The position numbers were made by a program, and so were the translations under genes. DNA of 64,000 nucleotides, taken from NCBI RefSeq assembly GCF_023100805.1, contig NZ_CP095855.1, positions 5,931,001 through 5,995,000 on the forward strand, in the 5' to 3' direction. Shown here in pieces: positions 35,808 through 45,630 of this stretch. Below the pieces are notes generated by a model. The model was not told the origin of the DNA. It saw nothing but the letters and a program-made list of their open reading frames with translations, and did no database searches. The DNA is from Chitinophaga filiformis (GTDB lineage Bacteria; Bacteroidota; Bacteroidia; Chitinophagales; Chitinophagaceae). Every line of letters starts with the position of its first letter. The stretch's first letter is position 1.

Positions 35808-36713
35808 TTAGCTTACCGCCTGCATCTTTTCTTCCAATGCCGCCAGATAGTTCTCAACGCTTCTTTCTTCAAACACGGTATACAGTAGAGGCTCTATCAG
35901 TTCCAGCTCCATTAAGGCCAGCTTCCCGTCTACAAGCACACCGTCCACACGCGTATACAAGGCATCTGCTGCAAAACGGCGTACCAGCGCTGTAGCTTCT
36001 TTGATCACAACTGCATCAGGCTGTACACTGTGAATGGTAGCGCCATATTGTGGCTGTACACGGAAATCGCCTTCTTTCGGCTTTTTCACTATCGCATGAC
36101 TAAAACGGCCGCCAAAGAAAACAAGCGACCACTCACCTGCATGGATCTCTTTCAGGAAGGGCTGTGCAATAAACGCTTCCTGCCGCAACAATTCATTCAG
36201 GGGATGTTTCCCTAATTCAGGATCTCCCTTGACCAATGTGAAAGTGTTTTTTGAACCTCCGCTTACACATGGCTTTACAATGATCTTATCTGCTCCCAGA
36301 CGGGTAAATAAACCAGCAAGGTCAGTCGTAACGTCCTTTTCAAGGAAGATGGATGGAATAATATAAAATCCTGCCTCACTGATCTCTTTCAGATAATGTT
36401 TATCTGCATTCCACAATACCATCTCCACCGGGTTCAGTAAGCGTACGCTCAATGCAGACAATTTATGCAGCCAGGTGCTGAATTCATTCAGGCGGTAATG
36501 ATAATCGTAAGGCGATTTCAGGATGACAAGATCGTATAAGGGCCAGTCAGCCTGCGGGTCCTTCCAGTCTTTCGCTTCTGCTATCCAGCCACGTGTACGA
36601 AGGCTTTCCAGCAGTTTTTTATCCTCAGTCCCTGCCATCTCAAATAAATTGGCAGGGTCTTCACATATCAGTGCTATTTTCTTGTTGTCTGGCATAGTAG
36701 TTTGTTTCTGCAT
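35808..36713 (-). CDS. ATP-grasp ligase, DcsG/RimK-like
   Basis: 301 residues from the ATG at 36713, which lies 4 bp after the fucosidase stop; the longer frame from 36770 would overlap that gene. ATG 36695 is also possible. The pattern is that of DcsG-like ATP-grasp proteins: ICEDPANLFEMAGTEDKKLL, YDLVILKSPYDYHYRLNEF, LNPVEMVLWNADKHYLKEI, then ATP-binding KIIVKPCVSGGSKNTF, GEWSLVFFGGRFSHAIVKKP and RVDGVLVDGKLALMELELIEP with the metal ligands. Members join carboxylates to amines or similar via an acyl phosphate. Its substrate is unknown, and its close coupling to a fucosidase gene is unexpected. Confidence 0.85.
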   Translation of the reverse strand: MQKQTTMPDNKKIALICEDPANLFEMAGTEDKKLLESLRTRGWIAEAKDWKDPQADWPLYDLVILKSPYDYHYRLNEFSTWLHKLSALSVRLLNPVEMVLWNADKHYLKEISEAGFYIIPSIFLEKDVTTDLAGLFTRLGADKIIVKPCVSGGSKNTFTLVKGDPELGKHPLNELLRQEAFIAQPFLKEIHAGEWSLVFFGGRFSHAIVKKPKEGDFRVQPQYGATIHSVQPDAVVIKEATALVRRFAADALYTRVDGVLVDGKLALMELELIEPLLYTVFEERSVENYLAALEEKMQAVS

Positions 36714-36717
36714 TACG

Positions 36718-39207
36718 TTATTCTGCGCCCTGTAAGGTATAAACGCCACCAGCACTTGTTTTAAGTGCATATGGATAACCGGCGGATGGATCTTTTGGTT
36801 TCATCGGCGCCAGCTGTGCATTACCGGTCGCTTTCAGGCGATGTTTTGATACGAGATAACAGGTGCCCGCTCTTGTGGCATGGACCGTTACTTTAGTGAT
36901 CTTCCCTTCTTTCCAGCTCATGTCAATTGTATGACCATCATAAGCCAGCAAGCCTTTTACCTCACCACTGGCCCAGCTGTCGGGAAGAGCAGGCAGCAAA
37001 TGTATGGCATTTGACTGTCCGTTCAGCAACATTTGCGCAATACCGGAAGTGCCTCCGAAATTGCCATCTATCTGGAATGGCGGATGCGCACAAAACAGGT
37101 TAGCGTAGGTACCACCTGCATCATGCATATCGATGGAGCCTTTACCTGTTAATGTCAGCAGCTCCCGCAATAATTTATATGCATGATTGCCATCTTCCAG
37201 CCTGGCCCAGGTATTGATCTTCCAGGCCTTGCTCCAGCCGGTACCACCGTCGCCCCTGATCTCCAGTGTACGTTTGGCTGCATTGGCCAGTTCGGGTGTT
37301 GCTGATGGAGAGATCTGATCGCCGGGAAAGAGACCATATAAGTGTGATATATGCCGATGCTCTGCTTCAGCTGAAGGCCAGTCTTTGTACCATTCCTGCA
37401 AGCTGCCATCCTTCCCTGTTTTAAAAGGATACAGGCGGTCGGCAGCTACCTGCAATGAATCACGCAACGCATTGTCCACCTGCAATACTTCCCCTGCTTT
37501 GATCACATTATTGAACAGCTCACGAATGATGGTCATATCCATCGTACTGGCTACAGATACAGCTTCACGTGTACCGTTTTCCAACACGAACATATTCTCC
37601 GGAGAAGTAGCGGGTGCAGTAACAAGATACCCCGAAGCAGGATCTTTCACCAGCCAGTCAAGGCTGAAAAGCGCTGCCGATCTCATGATGGGATATGCGG
37701 TATCTCTCAGGAACTGCAGGTCGCCTGTATAACGATAATGCTGCCATAGGAACTGGCATAACCAGTTACCGCCCATCATCCAGTTAGCCCACTGGGGATC
37801 TCCCCTGCCGGTATCGCCCACAGGATTTGAGATGGCCCATATATCTGTATTGTGGTGCGCCACCCATCCGCGGGCATTATAAAAGTTGCGTGCTGTATAT
37901 TGACCAGTTACAGACAATTCTTTCAGCAACTGGTACAATGGCCTTTGCATTTCCATCAGGTTACACACTTCTGCCGGCCAGTAGTTCATTTCTGTATTGA
38001 TGTTGATGGTATAGTTCGAGCTCCAGGGCGCGCGTAACTCTTTATTCCAGATGCCCTGCAAATTGGCAGGAGCGGCCTTTGCACGGGAACTGGAGATCAG
38101 CAGATAACGACCAAACTGGAAATAAAGACTTTCTAATGTTGCATCCTTCCCTCCTGCCGCGTAACGCCGTAGTCTTTCATCTGTGGGCAATGCACTCTGA
38201 TCGGCGCCATCCAGTTGAAGAGATACGCGCTTAAAGAAAGAGTGATAATCCTGCTCATGGCGTTTCAACAGGTTGTCGTACGACAATGCCGCTGCTTTTT
38301 TAAGATATCCATCCACCAGCGCTTTCTCATCCAGTCCTTCACTATCCGGGCATCTATCATACCCGTTAAAGCTGGTGGCAGCTGTGAGCAATAAGGTCAC
38401 CTCAGTAGCGTTCTTTACGGTAATACCAGAAGTATCTGTTGTAATATTACCATCAGGACTGAGCGCTCGCATCCGCAGTTCGTAGCGCATACCATTGCAA
38501 CTGCCGGGCGCCTCGTATTTAATTGGTTCTTTGTTATAATTTACATAGTTAGGATCAGCATGAGAAGGTGCTTTACCTCTCATAGCAATCTCCCTTTTAC
38601 CTGTAATCACATTGCTATATCGCAGCTGACTGGAAGTAGAAACGGTAAAGTTTAATTGTCCTTTCTTATTTGCTTTAAGCCTTATTACGATCACCTGATC
38701 GGGTGCGGAGATGAACATTTCACGGGAATAGGTAACGCCTCCGCTGGTGAAACGTGTCAGGGCTTTCGCATCTGCAATATCCAGGTCGCGGTAATACTGG
38801 CTTACCGCAGTATCTTTCAGCTGCTGCCGGATATGTACATCCCCTAAAGGCAGGAATGACTGGGAATAAGCTCCCTGCATCTTCCGTAAAATACTATCCG
38901 CTTCGTGGTACTTTTCTTTAAACAAAGCTTCTCTTACGGCTGGCAGATACCTGGCTGCACCAGGATTGATATTGTTATTAACGGGCCCGCCAGACCATAA
39001 AGTAGCTTCATTGAGCTGGACCAATTCTTCACTGGTACCGCCAAATATCATCGCACCTAACCTGCCATTACCTAATGGCAGGGCCTGTGGCCATTCCACA
39101 GCCGGTTCTTTATACCAGAGTTTCAGCTTGTTAAGGGATTGCTGCGCCCGTACATGACCTGTTCCTGCTAAAAGCAAAGACAATAAAATGAGACCTGTTC
39201 TATTCAT
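36718..39207 (-). CDS. GH95 alpha-L-fucosidase
   Basis: 829 residues with a signal peptide (1-21), matching GH95 along its length. The N-terminal domain starts KLWYKEPAVEWPQALPLGNGRLGAMIFGG. The (alpha/alpha)6 core has TININTEMNYWPAEVCNLM near residue 400 (the two Asn that assist catalysis), SPENMF near 537 (general acid Glu in characterised members) and FQIDGNFGGTSGIAQMLL near 713 (Asp). GH95 enzymes are inverting and mostly release alpha-1,2-linked L-fucose, as on xyloglucan galactosyl side chains; some members act on L-galactose. Exported, probably periplasmic. First gene of a two-gene minus-strand unit with the ATP-grasp gene, divergent from the hybrid regulator. Confidence 0.92.
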   Translation of the reverse strand: MNRTGLILLSLLLAGTGHVRAQQSLNKLKLWYKEPAVEWPQALPLGNGRLGAMIFGGTSEELVQLNEATLWSGGPVNNNINPGAARYLPAVREALFKEKYHEADSILRKMQGAYSQSFLPLGDVHIRQQLKDTAVSQYYRDLDIADAKALTRFTSGGVTYSREMFISAPDQVIVIRLKANKKGQLNFTVSTSSQLRYSNVITGKREIAMRGKAPSHADPNYVNYNKEPIKYEAPGSCNGMRYELRMRALSPDGNITTDTSGITVKNATEVTLLLTAATSFNGYDRCPDSEGLDEKALVDGYLKKAAALSYDNLLKRHEQDYHSFFKRVSLQLDGADQSALPTDERLRRYAAGGKDATLESLYFQFGRYLLISSSRAKAAPANLQGIWNKELRAPWSSNYTININTEMNYWPAEVCNLMEMQRPLYQLLKELSVTGQYTARNFYNARGWVAHHNTDIWAISNPVGDTGRGDPQWANWMMGGNWLCQFLWQHYRYTGDLQFLRDTAYPIMRSAALFSLDWLVKDPASGYLVTAPATSPENMFVLENGTREAVSVASTMDMTIIRELFNNVIKAGEVLQVDNALRDSLQVAADRLYPFKTGKDGSLQEWYKDWPSAEAEHRHISHLYGLFPGDQISPSATPELANAAKRTLEIRGDGGTGWSKAWKINTWARLEDGNHAYKLLRELLTLTGKGSIDMHDAGGTYANLFCAHPPFQIDGNFGGTSGIAQMLLNGQSNAIHLLPALPDSWASGEVKGLLAYDGHTIDMSWKEGKITKVTVHATRAGTCYLVSKHRLKATGNAQLAPMKPKDPSAGYPYALKTSAGGVYTLQGAE

Positions 39208-39297
39208 ACACGTGAAAAAATAAAATTATTGTCGAATTAACAAGTTCTGGTTTTTTAGTACGAAATGCAAACGATTGCGAAAAAAAGAGAGCAAACC

Positions 39298-39329
39298 TTT
39301 GGTTATCACTCACAGGGGTATTACATTTG
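39298..39329 (+). promoter_or_regulatory. Full Bacteroidota promoter in the gap upstream of the hybrid regulator
   Basis: TTTG (39298-39301), 20 bp, TACATTTG (39322-39329): both consensus elements at canonical spacing. Transcription should start near 39335, 439 nt before the first gene on this strand, and meets a strong terminator at 39675-39707 first. Confidence 0.65.
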
Positions 39330-39334
39330 TTGTG

Positions 39335-39707
39335 TCAATCATATATTACCGGGATCGGATATTAGTTACCTCCAGCGCAAGTGAATGAATGAAATCATCC
39401 CGGGAAATGTTGATCAGCCAATATAAGCTCATACATCCAGCGAAAATATCATCATATACCAATAAAAAAGTATTATAAGTTAGCTTTTTTGAGGAAACTG
39501 GTTTTGAGTATAACATAGGTCGATGTATGCTGCATCTGTGTTCATTATATCAAGATTGATCCGTAACGGTACGTTGAAATAAGGCAAAGCCTTCTAAATA
39601 ACGCCTCGACAGACTAACTTAAAAGATATTAAACTCTTTATGGACCTGAGTACCATAACGTGGAATTTTAGCACAAAGGTCGAATTCTTTCGACCTTTCT
39701 TTTTTTA
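39335..39707 (+). ncRNA. Candidate small RNA or attenuated leader, about 370 nt
   Basis: Bounded by a consensus promoter (39298-39329) and an intrinsic terminator (39675-39707), this stretch has no credible reading frame. It contains local structure such as AAGGC-AAA-GCCTT (39581-39593). It does not show the conserved cores of RNase P, SRP RNA or tmRNA that I can recognise. It could be a free small RNA between the GH95 gene and the hybrid regulator, or a long leader whose terminator limits read-through into the regulator gene 66 bp further on. Not confirmed by any homology. Confidence 0.5.
39675..39707 (+). terminator. Intrinsic terminator upstream of the hybrid regulator
   Basis: AAAGGTCGAA pairs perfectly with TTCGACCTTT around a 4-nt loop, followed by CTTTTTTT. 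It ends 66 bp before the regulator's GTG start and does not belong to any upstream plus-strand gene. Confidence 0.88.
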
Positions 39708-39773
39708 TTTACCTGAGAGGCTCTATATTGTAGAACAGACATTTAAAATTCTATATCCGCGTTAATTACACAA

Positions 39774-42700
39774 GTGGACAAAAAATTATTTATTCTATTC
39801 CTGCTGGCGTTTTTACCCGCCTTACTGAGAGGACAGACAAGCGCATCACAATACCAACTGACCAGGATAGATATTACACAAGGACTTTCAGCGAACCAGG
39901 TCAATTGCATCCTGAAGGACAGTCGCGGGTTCATGTGGTTCGGCACCATGTCGGGCCTTAACCGCTATGATGGTTATAATTTCAAAGTATTCCGCCAGGC
40001 GCTCAGCGACTCCACTACCCTTTCCGACAACTTCATCAGCAGCCTCATGGAAGGCCCCGACGGCCTGTTGTGGCTCACGACCCGTAATGGACAAAACATC
40101 TACCATCCTGACAAAGGGAACTTTCAGCGGGATATCCGGCCTGTACTCAGGCAATATGGCATTCCCGGCGATTCCGTCAGCCAGATCCTGAAAGACAAAG
40201 CAGGTGTGTACTGGTTTGTTTTACCAAAAACAGGTTTATTTGGATATGTACCTGCCACACATAAAACAACGAAGGTCTCTTTTAAAGCGACGGAAAACAG
40301 TGCTGTTACCTCCATTGCAGAAGACGCCGCCGGCAATATCTGGATAGTACATACGGACGGGCTCCTGCAAAAAATGGATGGCCGCAGTCACCAGATCGTT
40401 TACCAGGTACAGCTACCCGAACAGGATGGCAGCAGCAAGCAGCAGGACTACCAGATGATGGCCGACAATGACAGCGATCTCTGGATCTTCAGCAATTCTG
40501 ATATACAGGGTATTTATTATTATAATCAGCGTCAGGCTTCTTTTACACACTATAACCAGAACACCGGTACAATAAGGCTCAACACGAATATTGTACGTGG
40601 TGTAGTGCAGGACAACCAGGGATTGATCTGGATAGGTACAGATCATGGCGGACTGAATATCATCGACAAGCAAAAGCAATCAATACAGTACCTCCTTAAC
40701 AATAGTGAAAATCCTAAAAGCCTGAGTCAAAATAGTATCAATGCTTTGTACCGTGATAACTCAGGCATCATATGGATCGGTACATATAAAAAAGGCATTT
40801 GTTACTATCATGAGAATATTGTCAAGTTCCCTTTATACCAGCACCAGGTGTTTACCGCCAACAGTCTGCCTTATGATGATGTGAACCGCTTTGCGGAAGA
40901 TGCAAAAGGTAATCTATGGATAGGTACCAATGGCGGCGGATTGATCTACTTCGATCGTCAGCGCAACACTTTTAAACAATACCTGCATGAAGCCAACAAT
41001 CCCAATAGCCCCAGTGGCAATGTGATCGTAAGCCTGTGGATAGACCGTGCGCAGAAGTTGTGGATCGGCTCTTATTTCGGGGGACTAGATTGTTTTGATG
41101 GCAGCCGCTTCATTCACTACAAAAATGATCCGGCCGACCCTAACAGTCTTAGTGACAACAGCGTATGGGAAATATTTGAGGATAGTCAGCAACGCCTGTG
41201 GGTCGGTACATTGGGTGGAGGATTGAACATACTTGACAGAAGCACCGGCAAGTTCCGGCGCTTTGTCAATGGCGTATCCAATACCCTGCGATCGCCCTAT
41301 ATAGCGGCGCTGCTGGAAGACAGGGCAGGCAACATCTGGATAGGTACTGCTGATGGCATAGACGTCATGAGCAAGGCAGGTAAGTTCACGCATTATGATA
41401 CGGTGGATAAACAAGCGGGGGGGCTGAGTAATAGGAACATCATGTGCCTGTTCGAAGACAGCCGTGGACTGATATGGGTAGGTACCCGTGAAGGATTGAA
41501 CCTCTATGATCCTGCCACCAGGAAAATACGCATCCTGCGAAGGGAAGACGGCCTGCCCGACAACACCGTGCTGAACATTCTTGAAGCAAAAGACCATACA
41601 CTCTGGATGAGTACCGCCAATGGTATATCCAACCTTAGTATAAAGGGACGATCACCAGGATATGCCTTTCACTTCAAGCACTATGATGAATCGGATGGGT
41701 TACAGGGAAGAGAATTCAATGAAAATGCAGCTTTAAAGACCAGCAAGGGAGAACTGGTCTTTGGCGGAGGTAATGGTTTCAACCTGTTCTATCCTCATTC
41801 AATTGCTATTAATCGGAATGTGCCGCCCATTGTATTCACTGATTTCCAGATCTTCAATAAAAGTATGGAACCGGGAGAAGCTATTAACGGGCGCACATTG
41901 TTGCAGCAATCTATCACACAGACCAGACAGATCACCTTAAAATACAGGGAGAATGTATTCTCTGTTTCCTTTGCGGCATTGAACTATTTTCATCCGGAGA
42001 AGAACCAGTATGCCTACATGCTGGAAGGGTTCAATAATGAGTGGCTGACCACGGATGGCACCGTGCGCAAGGCAACTTATACCAATCTCGATCCGGGCAA
42101 CTATACCTTCCGCGTGAAAGCGTCCAACAATGACGGTGTATGGACACCTGCCCCGGTAGAATTACACATCACTATACTTCCTCCCTTCTGGAGAACGCCG
42201 CTGGCATTTTTATTGTATGGCCTGCTCATTATAGGTGCATTGATACTCGCAAGAAGGATTGTACTGGAAAGAGAAAGATTGCGCGCCCGCATTGAGCAGG
42301 AGAAACAGGAAGCGCAGCGTATACATGAACTGGATGCATTGAAGATCCGCTTTTTCACGAATGTCAGTCATGAGTTCCGCACCCCGCTGAGCCTGATCAT
42401 CACGCCGCTGGAAAAGATACTGGGTAAAGGTCTGGAGGGTAATTTACAACAGCAGCTTATACTGATACAACGTAATGCACGCCGCCTGCTGAACCTCGTT
42501 AACCAGCTGCTTGATTTCCGTAAGATGGAAGTGCAGGAGATCAAACTATATACAAGTGAAGGCGATATTGTTGCATTTATAAAAGAGCTGACCACCTCCT
42601 TTTCCGACCTCTCGGAAAAGAAACAGATACACCTTGACTTTCACAGCAGCATCAAAGAGCTGAACATGTTATATGATCCGGACAAGATAGAAAAGATCAT

Positions 42701-43859
42701 CTTTAACCTCTTAAGCAATGCATTCAAGTTTACCCCGGAGCAGGGCAATATTTCTGTGGATGTGCAATTACAGCAAGGGTCGGTATTAGCTATCATAGTC
42801 AAGGATACAGGGATCGGCATTCCTTTGGAACAGCAGGAGCGCATCTTTGAAAGGTTCTTCCAGCATGATATTCCGGGCTCTATGGTGAACCAGGGCAGCG
42901 GTATTGGCCTGAGCATCACACGTGAATTTGTGAAGCTGCACGGCGGCACCATCACTGTTGATAGTGCACCTGGCATGGGTAGCTGCTTTACTATCCTGCT
43001 GCCCATACAGGGCATCTCCGGAAAGCCTGTTACCATCGCCCCTGAAACTACAGCGATCATGTCTGCCGCTCCCATCGCAGCGAGCGGCCCTGTAACATAT
43101 GCGGGGAAGAAACCGGTGCTGTTGCTGATAGAAGACAGTGAAGATTTCAGGTTCTATCTCAAGGATAACCTGAGTGTTCACTTTCACATCATCGATGCGC
43201 CCAACGGACAGATAGGATGGAATATCCTGCAGCAAACGGTTCCCAACCTGGTAGTAAGCGATGTGAACATGCCGGAAATGGACGGTTTAGAGCTTTGCAG
43301 GCGGATAAGGCAGCAGCAGCGACTGGCACATTTGCCCGTGATCCTGCTCACCGCACGGGCCTCGGAAGAAGACCAGCTGGAAGCGCTGGATAACGGCGCT
43401 ACAGATTACATCACCAAGCCTTTTAACTACGAAGTGTTATTGTCGCGTATCCGTAATATCATTACCCAACAGGCATCCCTGAAGAAAACTTTCCAGCAGC
43501 ATATAGACGCACACCCGGAAGAAATAGCCATCTCTTCGCAGGATGAGCTGTTCATTCAGCAGGCCTTACAGATTGTTGAAAAGAATATCTCCAACCCGGA
43601 TTTCTCGGTGGAAGAATTAAGCCGCGAACTGCATATGAGCCGGGTATCTGCATACAAGAAACTTTTGTCCCTTACGGGGAAAACGCCGCTTGAATTTATC
43701 CGTTCCATCCGCCTGAAAAGGGCGGCACAGTTGCTAGGCAAAAGCCAGCTGACGGTAGCAGAAGTGGCGTATGAAGTAGGATTCAATAATCCTAAGTATT
43801 TTGCGAAATATTTCAAACTGGAATACGGCGTATTGCCTTCAGCCTATAAGAACACTTAA
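39774..43859 (+). CDS. Hybrid two-component system (one-protein sensor kinase, receiver and AraC regulator)
   Basis: 1361 residues starting at GTG 39774. Order: signal peptide (1-20); two periplasmic seven-bladed propellers of Reg_prop repeats (about 30-660; GLSANQVNCILKDSRGFMWFGT, many IWIGT); Y_Y_Y domain (about 700-790); one membrane helix (about 805-825); HisKA with His866 (FFTNVSHEFRTPLSLI); HATPase (NLLSNAFKFTPEQG, DTGIGIP, GSGIGLSI); receiver with Asp1163 (VVSDVNMPEMDG); AraC helix-turn-helix at the end. Such proteins bind a released oligosaccharide outside and activate the cognate utilisation genes. The likely targets are the GH31-susCD operon 3 kb downstream and perhaps the divergent GH95 gene. 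Confidence 0.97.
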   Translation: MDKKLFILFLLAFLPALLRGQTSASQYQLTRIDITQGLSANQVNCILKDSRGFMWFGTMSGLNRYDGYNFKVFRQALSDSTTLSDNFISSLMEGPDGLLWLTTRNGQNIYHPDKGNFQRDIRPVLRQYGIPGDSVSQILKDKAGVYWFVLPKTGLFGYVPATHKTTKVSFKATENSAVTSIAEDAAGNIWIVHTDGLLQKMDGRSHQIVYQVQLPEQDGSSKQQDYQMMADNDSDLWIFSNSDIQGIYYYNQRQASFTHYNQNTGTIRLNTNIVRGVVQDNQGLIWIGTDHGGLNIIDKQKQSIQYLLNNSENPKSLSQNSINALYRDNSGIIWIGTYKKGICYYHENIVKFPLYQHQVFTANSLPYDDVNRFAEDAKGNLWIGTNGGGLIYFDRQRNTFKQYLHEANNPNSPSGNVIVSLWIDRAQKLWIGSYFGGLDCFDGSRFIHYKNDPADPNSLSDNSVWEIFEDSQQRLWVGTLGGGLNILDRSTGKFRRFVNGVSNTLRSPYIAALLEDRAGNIWIGTADGIDVMSKAGKFTHYDTVDKQAGGLSNRNIMCLFEDSRGLIWVGTREGLNLYDPATRKIRILRREDGLPDNTVLNILEAKDHTLWMSTANGISNLSIKGRSPGYAFHFKHYDESDGLQGREFNENAALKTSKGELVFGGGNGFNLFYPHSIAINRNVPPIVFTDFQIFNKSMEPGEAINGRTLLQQSITQTRQITLKYRENVFSVSFAALNYFHPEKNQYAYMLEGFNNEWLTTDGTVRKATYTNLDPGNYTFRVKASNNDGVWTPAPVELHITILPPFWRTPLAFLLYGLLIIGALILARRIVLERERLRARIEQEKQEAQRIHELDALKIRFFTNVSHEFRTPLSLIITPLEKILGKGLEGNLQQQLILIQRNARRLLNLVNQLLDFRKMEVQEIKLYTSEGDIVAFIKELTTSFSDLSEKKQIHLDFHSSIKELNMLYDPDKIEKIIFNLLSNAFKFTPEQGNISVDVQLQQGSVLAIIVKDTGIGIPLEQQERIFERFFQHDIPGSMVNQGSGIGLSITREFVKLHGGTITVDSAPGMGSCFTILLPIQGISGKPVTIAPETTAIMSAAPIAASGPVTYAGKKPVLLLIEDSEDFRFYLKDNLSVHFHIIDAPNGQIGWNILQQTVPNLVVSDVNMPEMDGLELCRRIRQQQRLAHLPVILLTARASEEDQLEALDNGATDYITKPFNYEVLLSRIRNIITQQASLKKTFQQHIDAHPEEIAISSQDELFIQQALQIVEKNISNPDFSVEELSRELHMSRVSAYKKLLSLTGKTPLEFIRSIRLKRAAQLLGKSQLTVAEVAYEVGFNNPKYFAKYFKLEYGVLPSAYKNT

Positions 43860-43870
43860 AACTGATTGCT

Positions 43871-44434
43871 ATGCAAGCATTTCTCAACAAACTGGACAGT
43901 CACCTGGCAGGTAAAAGAGCCGCTTACTATGCTACCTTACAACCAGGACTTACAACGGAAGAAATAACAGCGCTTGAAAAAGAATTTAAGGTAACGATCC
44001 CTGCAGATCTTCGGGCACTGTACCAGTGGAAGAACGGGCAGCGTGATGATTCTTATGAGGCATTTGTCAATAATTCCATGTTCCTGTCGCTGGAACATGC
44101 TTTGGCCACAGGAAGGGAATATACGTCCATGATAGGATCGGATTTCGAACTGGAGAACTGGTGGCATCCTGCATGGATTCCCATCTTCGATAACGGGGGT
44201 GGCGATAGTATTTGTTACGATACTGCAGGTGTATTTACCGGTATCAGGGGGCAGATCATCGAATTCTGGCATGCGGACAATGACAGGAACACCATTGCAC
44301 CAGACCTGACCTCGTTTATCATTTCTCTCAATCACCTGTATGATACTACCGCCGCAGCGGATTTCGATGAATACTTTGAAGTAAAGGCGCCCGATGGTTA
44401 TCCGAAGGGCAATTATGCGGGAGAAGCAAAATGA
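43871..44434 (+). CDS. SMI1/KNR4-family protein
   Basis: 187 residues, cytoplasmic. The SMI1/KNR4 fold is indicated by LTTEEITALEKEFKVTIPADLRALYQWKNGQ, FLSLEHAL, WHPAWIPIFDNGGGDSICYDT and GQIIEFWHAD, with the usual Asp-Gly-Asp turn. Bacterial members are frequent immunity proteins for polymorphic toxins, but others are housekeeping. No toxin gene is next to it. It begins 11 bp after the hybrid regulator, so it is co-transcribed with it. Its stop codon directly abuts the stop of the convergent propeller gene. Confidence 0.88.
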   Translation: MQAFLNKLDSHLAGKRAAYYATLQPGLTTEEITALEKEFKVTIPADLRALYQWKNGQRDDSYEAFVNNSMFLSLEHALATGREYTSMIGSDFELENWWHPAWIPIFDNGGGDSICYDTAGVFTGIRGQIIEFWHADNDRNTIAPDLTSFIISLNHLYDTTAAADFDEYFEVKAPDGYPKGNYAGEAK

Positions 44435-45511
44435 TCAGAAAAGCGTTTCAGGGAGATTGTAAGTTCTTACTTCACCGGAGTTGTGCGTCAGTAATAGCTG
44501 ATGTTGCTTAGTGAGTGCTACGGTGACAATCTCTCCTGCATAGTCAATGACAGCATTAGGATTAGTAGTGGGTCTGCCTGCCATATCGTAGGCCCTGATC
44601 TCACAACCTTCAGGGATGAGCTCTCCCCTGCAGCTCAGGCTCTCCCTGTCTATCAGCAGCAACCTGCCAAAGCGTGTGAATGCGAGCAGCGTTTTATCGT
44701 TTACATACAGGACCACATATTCCACACTATCTCCATCGTCTGTAGTGGGGTATTCGTTCCTTTCTGCAAACAGCTCGTCGCTTTCCAATACAGCCGTCTT
44801 TGTTATCTCCGGAAATGAGAATAACTCGATCCCATCTTCATGATGGGGGGCAGTTACAAACTCTCTTCCATCCGGAGAGAAGCTTCCCATGATCCTGTCG
44901 TGGCACTGGGACAGCTCTTCACAGCTGATCTTCCCGTCTTCCAGTCTCACCCGGTAAAACAGACTGGCGTCCTGTCCGGCGGCAGCCTCGATGATCATAG
45001 CTTTATTATCGGGTGTCGCGTAGAACATGTAATTATAATCCTGGTTACCGTCCATCATCCAGGTATCAGCCACTTTATAATCGCATGCTTTGACCGCGTA
45101 CAGGATATCATTCTCCATGGTCGAAGAACCCGGTATGATAAACCAGATCAGTTGTCCGTCGGAAGAGAAAGCACAGGGCGATCCAAGGAACTTACCCCAG
45201 GGCTCATGCGGCAATGCCCACAGCAAATTAGCGTCGAGGTCTAATATGCGGATCGTTTCATTACCGGAGAGCGCCATCATCTTTCCATCAGGACTTGCAG
45301 TGATCATACAGTTGACATAGTTGATCGTTTGCGCCTGCAGATCTTTCTTCCAGACCTGCTTCAATGAGCTGTCCAGTCTGATGACATGCGGGTCTTTGTT
45401 GAAATTAAGCAGGTAGCCGCCATCAGCCAGCTCTGTTATACAGATGGGATTAGCTTCCAATGCCAACCTTTGATGGATGTTGAGTGATATTTGTGAGAAT
45501 GTATTTGCCAT
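44435..45511 (-). CDS. Cytoplasmic WD40-like beta-propeller protein
   Basis: 358 residues from ATG 45511; the longer frame to 45565 adds 18 unlikely residues. No signal peptide. Repeating strands with CMITASPDGKMMALSGNETIRILDLD, GSPCAFSSDGQLIWFII, MGSFSPDGREFVTAPHHEDGIELFSF and LLAFTRFGRLLLIDRESL suggest a WD40/quinoprotein-like propeller of about six or seven blades. No catalytic residues are evident; a binding or scaffold role is likely. Its last base touches the SMI1 stop codon (TGA then TCA at 44432-44437), so the two messages overlap at their 3' ends. Confidence 0.75.
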   Translation of the reverse strand: MANTFSQISLNIHQRLALEANPICITELADGGYLLNFNKDPHVIRLDSSLKQVWKKDLQAQTINYVNCMITASPDGKMMALSGNETIRILDLDANLLWALPHEPWGKFLGSPCAFSSDGQLIWFIIPGSSTMENDILYAVKACDYKVADTWMMDGNQDYNYMFYATPDNKAMIIEAAAGQDASLFYRVRLEDGKISCEELSQCHDRIMGSFSPDGREFVTAPHHEDGIELFSFPEITKTAVLESDELFAERNEYPTTDDGDSVEYVVLYVNDKTLLAFTRFGRLLLIDRESLSCRGELIPEGCEIRAYDMAGRPTTNPNAVIDYAGEIVTVALTKQHQLLLTHNSGEVRTYNLPETLF

Positions 45512-45630
45512 AGCTTGCCAGTGATGCAAATTACTGGTAATATTCGAATTTTTAAGGCTCAGCATGGTACATCACGACTAAAATTAATACTGTCTAAATC
45601 ACCCCTTTAAGAGGTCTTCTTCACACCGCT

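Noticed and set aside
41085..41597. 170-residue minus-strand frame inside the hybrid regulator
   Set aside because: Antisense to Reg_prop repeats; its apparent length comes from the repeat composition.
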